In this document: positions 1 to 5,549 of the stretch, piece after piece | Layout of the letters: the number at the start of each line of letters is the position of its first letter | How positions within the stretch are numbered: the first letter of the stretch is position 1 | DNA from: an uncultured Bacilli bacterium | GTDB taxonomy: Bacteria; Bacillota_I; Bacilli_A; RF39; UBA660 | DNA length: 5,728 bases | Direction of reading: 5' to 3' | Assembly: GCA_947595415.1 (NCBI GenBank) | Contig: CANQER010000070.1 | Location: 1-5,728, forward strand | The notes under the pieces: model-generated | Seen by the model: only the letters and a program-made list of their open reading frames with translations | Databases searched by the model: none | What the model was told of the DNA's origin: nothing | Made by a program: the position numbers and the translations under genes

Positions 1-1836
1 GGAGGACATGCTGGATGTGAAGCTTCTTTAGCTTGTGCAAGACTAGGTCATAAAACACTATTAATAACAGGAAATATTAATAATGTTGCTTGTATGCCTT
101 GTAATCCAAGTATTGGAGGTTCAGCTAAAGGAATTGTTGTAAGAGAAATAGATGCTTTAGGTGGTGAAATGGGTAAAAATGCTGATAAGTCTTTACTTCA
201 AATAAAAATGCTTAACTATTCTAAAGGACCAGCTGTTCAAGCTTTAAGAGCCCAAGCTGATAAAATTACATATCCTAAAAACATGTTAAAAACTCTTCAA
301 AATCAAGATAATTTAGATATTCTAGAAGGTATAGTTGAAGATTTAGTTGTTCAAAAAAATAAAGTTACAGGAGTTGTTTTAGAAAATGGGGAAAAAATAG
401 TAAGTAATATTGTTATTCTAACTACAGGTACATATTTAAAAGCTGATATTTTAGTGGGAAATACAAGAAAAAGACAAGGTCCAAATGGGGAAAAACCAAG
501 TAATCATTTAAGTGACAATTTAAAAAGATTAGGTTTAGATATAATAAGACTTAAAACAGGAACTCCACCAAGAATAGCTAAAGATAGTATTGATTTTTCT
601 AAAACTAAAATTGAAACAGGGGATAATAAATACTATACTTTTAGTTTTGATAATAAAGTAATGTATAAAATAGAAGATCAAATTCCTTGTCATTTAATAT
701 ATACAACCAAAGAAACCCATGATATTATTAATCAAAATATAAATAAATCTAGTATGTATGGAGGTCTTGATGATATCAAAGGAGTTGGACCTAGATATTG
801 TCCATCAATTGAAGATAAAATAGTTCGTTTTAAAGATAAAGAAAGACATCAACTATTTTTAGAACCAGAAAGTATTTATTATGATGATATATATCTTCAA
901 GGTTTTTCAACAAGTATGCCATATGATGTTCAAGAAAAAATGGTTCATAGTTTACCTGGGTTAGAAAATGCTAAAATTTTAAAATATGCTTATGCAATTG
1001 AATACGATGCTATATATCCAACACAACTAAAACAATCTTTAGAAACAAAAAAAATCGAAAATCTTTTTACTGCAGGTCAAATTAATGGAACAAGTGGTTA
1101 TGAAGAAGCTGCTTGTCAAGGGTTAATGGCTGGAATAAATGCTTCCTTAAAATTAGAAAACAAAAAACCTTTAATACTAAAAAGAAGTGATGCTTATATA
1201 GGAGTTTTGATAGATGATTTAGTTACTAAAGGAATAAAAGATCCATATCGTTTACTTACATCTAGAGCTGAATATCGTCTTTTATTAAGACATGATAATG
1301 CAGATTTAAGACTTACTCCTTATGGAAGAGAAATAGGTTTAATAAAAGATGATCGTTATAATAGTTTTATAGCTAAAAAAAATAAAATCGAAGAAATTAT
1401 AGATTATTTAAAAAACAACAAAATTACTCCTAAAGATAATGATTATTTAGAAAATTTTCAAATAAAACCAATCAAAGATGGAATTAGTTTATATGATCTA
1501 TGTAAAAGACCAGAAATAACTATAAACAATTTAAAACCTTTACTAAAAATAGATGTTTCAGAAGAATTATTAGAAATTGTAATGGTAAGTATAAAATATG
1601 AAGGTTATATTATAAAAGCTAAAAAAGAAGCAGAAAAAATGAACAAATTAGAAGATAAGGCTATTCCAGAAGATATAAATTACGATAAAATCCATAATTT
1701 AGCAAGCGAAGCTATTCAGAAACTAAAAGAAATTAGACCAACTTCAATAGGTCAAGCAAGTAGAATAAGTGGAGTTAATCCATCAGATATTTCAATTTTA
1801 ATGGTTTATTTAAAAAAGGAGTATCATCATGACTGA
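1..1836 (+). CDS. mnmG: tRNA uridine-5-carboxymethylaminomethyl(34) synthesis enzyme MnmG (5'-truncated)
   Basis: MnmG (GidA) is the FAD-binding partner of MnmE. Together they add the (carboxymethyl)aminomethyl group to C5 of the wobble uridine in certain tRNAs, in the cytoplasm. The frame is open from base 1 and begins GGHAGCEAS, the end of the N-terminal FAD dinucleotide-binding motif, so only about 10-15 residues and the start codon are missing. Visible landmarks, numbered in the 611-residue fragment, are the CNPSIGG cysteine at 34, the second conserved cysteine in GPRYCPSIEDK at 267, GQINGTSGYEEAACQG around 359-374, SRAEYRLLLRHDNADLRL around 421-438, and the C-terminal helical domain ending RPTSIGQASRISGVNPSDIS. 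Length and motifs are normal for the family. The TGA stop overlaps the rsmG start by 8 bp, so the two are co-transcribed. mnmE is probably upstream, outside the window. An internal ATG at 94 lies well inside the conserved domain and is not the true start. Confidence 0.97.
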   Translation, partial: GGHAGCEASLACARLGHKTLLITGNINNVACMPCNPSIGGSAKGIVVREIDALGGEMGKNADKSLLQIKMLNYSKGPAVQALRAQADKITYPKNMLKTLQNQDNLDILEGIVEDLVVQKNKVTGVVLENGEKIVSNIVILTTGTYLKADILVGNTRKRQGPNGEKPSNHLSDNLKRLGLDIIRLKTGTPPRIAKDSIDFSKTKIETGDNKYYTFSFDNKVMYKIEDQIPCHLIYTTKETHDIINQNINKSSMYGGLDDIKGVGPRYCPSIEDKIVRFKDKERHQLFLEPESIYYDDIYLQGFSTSMPYDVQEKMVHSLPGLENAKILKYAYAIEYDAIYPTQLKQSLETKKIENLFTAGQINGTSGYEEAACQGLMAGINASLKLENKKPLILKRSDAYIGVLIDDLVTKGIKDPYRLLTSRAEYRLLLRHDNADLRLTPYGREIGLIKDDRYNSFIAKKNKIEEIIDYLKNNKITPKDNDYLENFQIKPIKDGISLYDLCKRPEITINNLKPLLKIDVSEELLEIVMVSIKYEGYIIKAKKEAEKMNKLEDKAIPEDINYDKIHNLASEAIQKLKEIRPTSIGQASRISGVNPSDISILMVYLKKEYHHD

Positions 1837-2524
1837 AAAAGAGTTTGATTTAGAAGTAAAAAAACTAGGTATAAATTTAACTGATCAACAAAAACACCAA
1901 CTAAATACTTATTATGAATTATTGATAAACTGGAATCAAAAATTCAATTTAACCAATATAACAGATAAAAAAATGTGTTATTTAAAACACTTTTATGACA
2001 GTTTAACTATAAACAAAATAGTTGATTTAAATAGTATTGAAACTTTATGTGATATAGGTACAGGAGCTGGTTTTCCAGGTTTAGTCTTAAAAATCGTTTT
2101 TCCAAATTTAAAAGTAACTTTAATAGACTCTTTAAATAAAAGAATAACTTTTTTAAACGAAGTTATAACTAAATTAAAACTAGATAATGTTACTACAATT
2201 CACAGTCGTGTTGAAGAATATGCTTTAGAAAACAAAGAAAAATACGATCTAGTAACAGCTAGAGCTTTAGCTAGTATGAATGTATTATTAGAATACGCTA
2301 TCCCTTTAGTTAAAGTAAATGGTTTATTTGTAGCTATGAAAGGTAGTACTGAAGAAGATATAAGTAATTGTTTAAAAGAATTAGATTGTCATGTTTCCAA
2401 AGTTATAAAGTTTTTACTTCCTTTTGAAAATAGTAATCGAATGTTAGTTAAAGTTATTAAAGATAAAAAAACACCAAAAAAATATCCTAGAAAATATAGT
2501 GAAATAAAGAAAAAACCTCTATAA
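1829..2524 (+). CDS. rsmG: 16S rRNA (guanine(527)-N(7))-methyltransferase RsmG
   Basis: RsmG (GidB) transfers methyl from S-adenosylmethionine to N7 of G527 in 16S rRNA; loss in other bacteria gives low-level streptomycin resistance. The 231-residue protein is close to the usual family length. An N-terminal helical part contains the family signature NWNQKFNLTNI (34-44) and HFYDSLT (54-60). The Rossmann fold carries the SAM motif GTGAGFPG (77-84), the acidic D100 after strand 2 (LIDSLNKR), the VEEY segment at 128-131, and TARALASM (143-150). The basic C-terminus KKYPRKYSEIKKKPL is typical of the family. The start is fixed by AAGGAG at 1816-1821, 7 nt before the ATG and inside the end of mnmG, which implies translational coupling. 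The last codons lie within the left arm of the downstream terminator hairpin. Codon use matches mnmG. Confidence 0.97.
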   Translation: MTEKEFDLEVKKLGINLTDQQKHQLNTYYELLINWNQKFNLTNITDKKMCYLKHFYDSLTINKIVDLNSIETLCDIGTGAGFPGLVLKIVFPNLKVTLIDSLNKRITFLNEVITKLKLDNVTTIHSRVEEYALENKEKYDLVTARALASMNVLLEYAIPLVKVNGLFVAMKGSTEEDISNCLKELDCHVSKVIKFLLPFENSNRMLVKVIKDKKTPKKYPRKYSEIKKKPL

Positions 2525-2547
2525 ACTATATTTAGGATATTTTTTTT
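2476..2547. terminator. Bidirectional intrinsic terminator between rsmG and the convergent SDR gene
   Basis: Bases 2480-2500 pair with 2525-2542. The nine pairs next to the loop run from T2500-A2525 to A2492-T2533. After a 3-nt bulge (2489-2491), nine more pairs follow, including two C-G pairs. The loop is 24 nt. Seven to eight T residues (to 2547) follow on the plus strand. Seven A residues (2476-2482) give a T-run on the minus strand, so the element can serve both converging genes. The left arm lies inside rsmG coding sequence, and the right-hand T-run overlaps the SDR stop codon. The large loop and low GC make its strength uncertain. Confidence 0.7.
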
Positions 2548-3466
2548 ATCCCATTACTTGACCTCCATTGTTGTGAATAACTTGCCCTGTCATATAACTA
2601 GAATCATCAGAAGCAAGGAAAACAAAGGTAGGTGCTAATTCATAAGGCATTGCTCCTCTAGCCATAGCTGCATCAGCTCCAAGTGAAGGAATTTTTTCTT
2701 TTACCCAACAAGCTGGTTGAAGAGGTGTCCAAAAAAATCCAGGGGCAATCGCATTGACACGAATATTTTTTAAGGCTAAATTTCTTGCTAAAGACCTAGT
2801 AAATCCCACAATTGCTCCTTTAGTAGTAACGTAATCTATTAATTGGGGATCACCATAAAAAGTAGTTACTGAAGTAAGGTTAATTATTGAAGATCCTTCT
2901 TTTAAATAAGGTAAAACTTCTTTAGTTAAATAAAACATTCCATATATGTTAACTTTCATAGTATGGTCAAACTGTTCATCACTTATATTTTCTAGTTTAT
3001 CTTGTTGGTATTGAACTCCAGCATTGTTAACTAAGATATCTATTTTTCCAAATTTTTTAATAGTTTCACTTACTATTTTTTGACAAAAACATTTATCTGT
3101 TATATCCCCACTTAAAAGTAAACATTCCCCATTTAAGTTTTCAATATATTGTTTAGTTTCAAAAGCATCTATATGTTCATCATAGTAAGGAATTACTACT
3201 TTAGCTCCTTCTTTTACAAATGCAATAGCAGCAGCTCTTCCTAGTCCACTATCAGCTCCTGTTATAATTGCGACTTTCCCTTGTAATTTACCACTTCCAA
3301 TATAACTAGGATCGTCAAAAATAGGTCGTGGTTGCATTAAATACTCCATTCCTGGTTGTTTGTTTTGTGATTGTTCTGGTGCTAGTATTTGATATTCTTT
3401 ACTTTGGATTCCTAAAGGATAGTAGTAGTTATAAAATTGATTTCCATAATTGTAGTCAAAATCCAT
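2546..3466 (-). CDS. SDR family oxidoreductase, YdaD/YhdF-like with N-terminal extension
   Basis: This is a classical short-chain dehydrogenase/reductase of 306 residues. It resembles the subgroup that includes B. subtilis YdaD (general stress protein 39) and YhdF; the substrate is unknown and NAD(P)(H) is the expected cofactor. The cofactor motif is TGADSGLG (69-76), with NNAG at 147-150. The catalytic set is N173, S199 (INLTSV), Y212 and K216 (YVTTK). The subgroup pre-domain QPGMEYLMQPRP (37-48) and FDDPSYIGSGKLQGK (50-64) precede the fold, and ASDDSSYMTGQVIHNNGG lies near the C-terminus. Residues 1-26 are unusual, with seven tyrosines and several Asn. Where relatives usually read something like MGRAGQPEELAP, this protein has MARGAMPYELAP. 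The ATG is fixed by AGGAGGT (minus strand, 3477-3471), 4 nt upstream. It sits against the grain of the mnmG-rsmG-noc block, which suggests an insertion or rearrangement. No convincing promoter was found for it in the intergenic region. Confidence 0.93.
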   Translation of the reverse strand: MDFDYNYGNQFYNYYYPLGIQSKEYQILAPEQSQNKQPGMEYLMQPRPIFDDPSYIGSGKLQGKVAIITGADSGLGRAAAIAFVKEGAKVVIPYYDEHIDAFETKQYIENLNGECLLLSGDITDKCFCQKIVSETIKKFGKIDILVNNAGVQYQQDKLENISDEQFDHTMKVNIYGMFYLTKEVLPYLKEGSSIINLTSVTTFYGDPQLIDYVTTKGAIVGFTRSLARNLALKNIRVNAIAPGFFWTPLQPACWVKEKIPSLGADAAMARGAMPYELAPTFVFLASDDSSYMTGQVIHNNGGQVMG

Positions 3467-3491
3467 ATATACCTCCTATTTTAGGGTATGT

Positions 3492-3527
3492 TTTTATAAT
3501 TATCTAGTGCTAGTTTTAGTTATAAAA
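3492..3527. promoter_or_regulatory. Inverted repeat in the SDR-noc intergenic region, possible operator
   Basis: TTTTATAA (3492-3499) is mirrored by TTATAAAA (3520-3527). Almost at the same centre lies CTAGTGCTAG (3504-3513), itself two CTAG palindromes flanking TG. The site is 26 bp upstream of the SDR start codon, where a repressor of that gene could bind. The outer arms are pure A/T in an A/T-rich spacer, so chance is a real alternative. No regulator is encoded nearby. Confidence 0.3.
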
Positions 3528-3543
3528 TGACATTTTTTTAAAA

Positions 3544-3574
3544 TATTTCCCATAAAGGGTTGTTTTATTTCCCA
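3544..3574. promoter_or_regulatory. Two direct TATTTCCCA elements resembling Noc half-sites in the noc promoter
   Basis: The 9-bp word TATTTCCCA occurs at 3544-3552 and again at 3566-3574, 22 bp apart, about two helical turns. The B. subtilis Noc-binding site is a palindrome built on ATTTCCC/GGGAAAT, so each copy matches one half-site. The second copy sits directly after the -35 element, in the promoter spacer. Neither copy has the matching right half; after the first comes ATAAAGGG. Autoregulation by Noc is an inference. Confidence 0.4.
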
Positions 3575-3588
3575 ATTTAAGTTATAAT
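3560..3588 (+). promoter_or_regulatory. Sigma-A-type promoter of noc
   Basis: The -35 element TTGTTT (3560-3565) is separated by 17 bp from a perfect -10 element TATAAT (3583-3588). Transcription would begin near 3595, giving a leader of only about 23 nt that carries the AGGAGGT ribosome-binding site. This gives noc its own promoter, as expected once the opposing SDR gene cuts it off from rsmG. Confidence 0.7.
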
Positions 3589-3605
3589 TAATTGTAAGAA
3601 TAAAA

Positions 3606-3612
3606 AGGAGGT
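3606..3612 (+). promoter_or_regulatory. Ribosome-binding site that fixes the GTG start of noc
   Basis: AGGAGGT lies 5 nt before GTG at 3618. The same frame has a stop (TAA at 3585-3587) and no start codon between it and 3618, so no longer N-terminus is possible. The 11-nt string AGGAGGTATAT is identical in front of the divergent SDR gene. Confidence 0.85.
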
Positions 3613-3617
3613 ATATT

Positions 3618-5306
3618 GTGGATCAAAAAGTTGTAGAGTTAGACATAAAAGATATTTTGCCTAATAGGTTTCAACCTCGTATTAAGTTTGAAGAAGAGCC
3701 TATTAATGAGTTAGCTGAATCCATAAAAGAGTATGGGGTTATTCAACCCATAGTTGTTAGACCTATCAATGATAAGTATGAAATTATTGCGGGTGAGAGA
3801 CGATTTAAAGCAAGTGTTATAGCTGGAAAACAAACTATTCCTGCTTTGATAACTGATATGGATGATCGTGAAAGTGTTGAGATTGCTTTGATTGAAAATG
3901 TTCAAAGGAAGGATTTAACACCTATTGAAGAGGCTATTTCTTATAAAAAAATCTTAGATATGGGTTATTTAAAACAAGATGATTTAGCTAAAAAATTGGG
4001 TAAAAGTCAATCTACAGTTGCGAATAAATTGCGTTTGTTGAACTTAGATGATGAAGTTCAAGAGGCTTTATTGGAACAAAAGATATCAGAAAGGCATGCA
4101 AGATCTTTGTTACGTTTGAATGATTTTGCTTTACAAAAAAAGGTTTTAGCTGATATTATTGAAAAAAGGTTAACTGTTAGAAAAACAGATGAAGTTATTA
4201 ATAAAATAATTGATGAAAAACAAAGGGGTAAGATAATTGATATTGATGATATGATAGAAAAGGAGAATAATATGAATATAAATAGTAATTTTAATATGCC
4301 AACAGATCCTATCATTAATGATAATGCTGGTAGTAATCCAAATAATGAAAGTGGTAATGGAGCTGTTTGGACAAATAGTAATGTTAATAATGAACCTAAG
4401 GAAGAACCAAAACCAGTTACACCACAATATGATGCGAATGGAAATATTATAAATCCTGGTTTTATGGATGTTGATAAGATTGAAAAACAAGCTCAAGATA
4501 TTTATGTTGAAAGACCTGTAGCTGATATGAATAGTTTACTTAATTCAGAACCTAGTATGAATCAAGTTAATAATCAAGTAAGTCCTCAACCAAGTGTAGA
4601 AGCACCTAGTGTTGAACCACAAATGGTAAATAATATGGATGTTAATAGTCAAGTAAATCCTCAAGCTGTTGTTGATGATAGTGATTTAAAACCTAGTAAG
4701 TTTTTTAACATTTTAAAGGAAGAACCTACTGTTAATACTTTTGATGGTGGTAATAGTGATGTTAATTCTAATCCATCTGTATTTAGTCAACCTAATGTTG
4801 ATATGAATAATGGTATGGCAGCTCCATCTAATGATGTTAATGGAATGAATAATGGGGTTAATGTTCAACCAACTATGGATAGTAATGTTAATATGGGATT
4901 TAATACTGAAGTTACTCCACAACCAACTGTGGAAACACCTAGTGTTGAACCACAAATGGTAAATAATATGGATGTTAATAATCAAGTTAATCCTCAACCA
5001 AGTGTTCAACCTAATTTTAATGCTTTTAATACTTTCCAACAACCTGTTATGAATCAAAATGCTAATACTTTTAATCCAACTATTCAAGAACCTACTACTT
5101 TGTCTGATTTTGAAATGAATAATCAACCTATTCCAAATATGCAAGTAGAAACTAAGGAACAAGTTGTGAAGAATATTAATGATGCGATTGCGTCTATTAG
5201 GAATAATATTAATAGTTTGATGAGTATGGGTTATAATATTGATAGTGAAGAGATTGATTTTGAGGATCATTATCAAATAAATATTAGAATTGAAAAGAAT
5301 AATTAA
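3618..5306 (+). CDS. noc: Nucleoid occlusion protein Noc (ParB family) with very large Asn-rich linker
   Basis: Noc is a ParB-like CTPase that binds scattered chromosomal sites and blocks division-ring assembly over the nucleoid. The N-terminal CTP-binding domain (about 1-115) shows NRFQPR (16-21), IAGERRFKA (57-65) and LIENVQRKDL (91-100). The helix-turn-helix region (about 117-200) reads LAKKLGKSQSTVANKLRLL (123-141). Three of the four residues reported to separate Noc from ParB DNA specificity match Noc: Q131, K137 and R159. The fourth, N142, is Lys in B. subtilis. The C-terminal part (about 511-562, ending YQINIRIEKNN) matches the Noc dimerisation domain. Between about 205 and 510 lies a low-complexity Asn/Pro/Gln/Val/Met-rich segment absent from ordinary Noc, which is near 283 residues. 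The N-terminal membrane-binding amphipathic helix of B. subtilis Noc is missing. Context (mnmG-rsmG-noc) supports Noc over Spo0J. Start is GTG. Confidence 0.88.
   Translation: MDQKVVELDIKDILPNRFQPRIKFEEEPINELAESIKEYGVIQPIVVRPINDKYEIIAGERRFKASVIAGKQTIPALITDMDDRESVEIALIENVQRKDLTPIEEAISYKKILDMGYLKQDDLAKKLGKSQSTVANKLRLLNLDDEVQEALLEQKISERHARSLLRLNDFALQKKVLADIIEKRLTVRKTDEVINKIIDEKQRGKIIDIDDMIEKENNMNINSNFNMPTDPIINDNAGSNPNNESGNGAVWTNSNVNNEPKEEPKPVTPQYDANGNIINPGFMDVDKIEKQAQDIYVERPVADMNSLLNSEPSMNQVNNQVSPQPSVEAPSVEPQMVNNMDVNSQVNPQAVVDDSDLKPSKFFNILKEEPTVNTFDGGNSDVNSNPSVFSQPNVDMNNGMAAPSNDVNGMNNGVNVQPTMDSNVNMGFNTEVTPQPTVETPSVEPQMVNNMDVNNQVNPQPSVQPNFNAFNTFQQPVMNQNANTFNPTIQEPTTLSDFEMNNQPIPNMQVETKEQVVKNINDAIASIRNNINSLMSMGYNIDSEEIDFEDHYQINIRIEKNN
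4578..4664 (+). repeat. Internal repeat of noc linker, copy 1
   Basis: Copy 1 of an 87-bp imperfect direct repeat within the noc linker; the partner is at 4911-4997. The core 4603-4647 (45 bp) is identical to 4936-4980. It encodes PSVEPQMVNNMDVN flanked by PQPSVEA and QVNPQ. The copies are 333 bp apart, exactly 111 codons, so the frame is kept. Confidence 0.9.
4911..4997 (+). repeat. Internal repeat of noc linker, copy 2
   Basis: Partner of 4578-4664, encoding PQPTVETPSVEPQMVNN followed by MDVNNQVNPQ. The perfect 45-bp match at the nucleotide level, including third codon positions, suggests a recent duplication or gene conversion rather than selection on protein alone. Such repeats could let the linker expand or shrink by recombination. 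Confidence 0.9.
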
Positions 5307-5330
5307 GCTATTGGAAACAATAGTTTTTTT
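5305..5330 (+). terminator. Intrinsic terminator of noc
   Basis: The stem CTATTG (5308-5313) pairs with CAATAG (5318-5323) around a stable GAAA tetraloop. G5307-T5324 and two A-T pairs can extend it. Seven T residues follow (5324-5330). It begins in the noc stop codon, so noc is the last gene of its transcript. Confidence 0.85.
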
Positions 5331-5353
5331 ATGTAAAGTTATATATTTTATAC

Positions 5354-5382
5354 TTGAATAAATGTTAATTTGATGGTATATT
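5354..5382 (+). promoter_or_regulatory. Sigma-A-type promoter of the pilin-like gene
   Basis: The -35 element TTGAAT (5354-5359) and -10 element TATATT (5377-5382) are separated by 17 bp. The start of transcription would be near 5389, leaving a leader of about 160 nt before the prepilin ATG. It directly follows the noc terminator, marking a separate transcription unit. Confidence 0.7.
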
Positions 5383-5411
5383 AGTAATGGATAAGAAAGT
5401 AGGTAATAGAT

Positions 5412-5444
5412 ATGTTAGCAAATAGCAAATGGGGGGGGCATTAA
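5412..5444 (+). CDS. Possible 10-residue leader peptide crossing a G8 tract
   Basis: ATG at 5412 opens MLANSKWGGH and a TAA stop at 5442-5444. A weak ribosome-binding site, GTAGG, ends 8 nt upstream. The coding sequence holds a tandem AGCAAAT repeat (5417-5423, 5424-5430) and then eight G residues (5431-5438) encoding Trp-Gly-Gly. It lies in the leader between promoter and terminator. With one extra G (or two fewer) the frame would instead run to a TAA at 5474-5476, at the base of the terminator hairpin, giving 21 residues. An ORF this short could be chance; the peptide itself has no recognised function. Confidence 0.3.
   Translation: MLANSKWGGH
5431..5438 (+). repeat. Homopolymeric G8 tract in the pilin-gene leader
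   Basis: Eight consecutive G residues sit in strongly A/T-rich sequence. No other G or C run of this length is visible in the window. Such tracts are prone to slipped-strand mispairing and are the mutable element of many phase-variable loci. A short AATG/CATT inverted repeat flanks it. Sequencing error in the tract length is possible. Confidence 0.9.
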
Positions 5445-5453
5445 GTAATAATA

Positions 5454-5530
5454 GTAAATACAATAATGATACGTAAAAGTCATGTTTTTAAGCATGGCTT
5501 TTTGTTGTGGGAAAATGTAGGTAAATACAA
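5454..5530 (+). repeat. Direct GTAAATACAA repeats flanking the leader terminator
   Basis: The 10-bp word GTAAATACAA occurs at 5454-5463 and 5521-5530, 67 bp apart, one on each side of the terminator hairpin. The downstream copy is immediately before the ribosome-binding site. Recombination between copies would delete the terminator; alternatively they are paired binding sites. Neither role is shown by the sequence. Confidence 0.6.
5475..5503 (+). terminator. Terminator/attenuator hairpin in the pilin-gene leader
   Basis: AAAAGTCATG (5475-5484) pairs with CATGGCTTTT (5493-5502), with one T-G wobble, around an 8-nt loop; five T residues (5499-5503) end the structure. It is 46 nt before the prepilin ATG and downstream of the only clear promoter. 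It should therefore either attenuate the gene or end a separate small RNA of about 115 nt. No known riboswitch or T-box signature was recognised around it. Confidence 0.75.
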
Positions 5531-5549
5531 GTATGGGAGGTATAAGAAA

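Noticed and set aside
448..463. GGGAAATA within mnmG as a possible Noc site
   Set aside because: Only the right half matches the palindrome; the left half (ATTTTAGT) has few matching bases, so it is likely chance in coding sequence.
1829..1840. TGA read as tryptophan, as in Mycoplasma and Spiroplasma
   Set aside because: mnmG ends naturally at TGA with a normal C-terminus, and the tryptophans in rsmG, the SDR and noc are encoded by TGG.
3711..3905. Minus-strand open frame inside noc
   Set aside because: It is antisense to the conserved ParB domain, has no ribosome-binding site and shows no recognisable protein.
4058..4496. Two overlapping minus-strand open frames, Ile/Phe-rich and membrane-like in composition
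   Set aside because: The hydrophobic composition is what Asn- and Asp-rich sense codons give on the opposite strand; no start signals are present.
4713..5276. 187-codon minus-strand open frame, Ile/Asn/His-rich
   Set aside because: It is a shadow of the Asn-rich noc linker: AAT/GTT sense codons read as ATT/AAC in reverse. It lacks a ribosome-binding site and any motif.
5387..5425. Short ORF MDKKVGNRYVSK in the pilin leader
   Set aside because: Its ATG falls at or just before the predicted transcription start, leaving no room for a ribosome-binding site, and it ends before the G tract.
5502..5531. Second promoter (TTGTTG ... TACAAG) just upstream of the prepilin ribosome-binding site
   Set aside because: The -10 match is poor, and transcription would start inside the ribosome-binding site.
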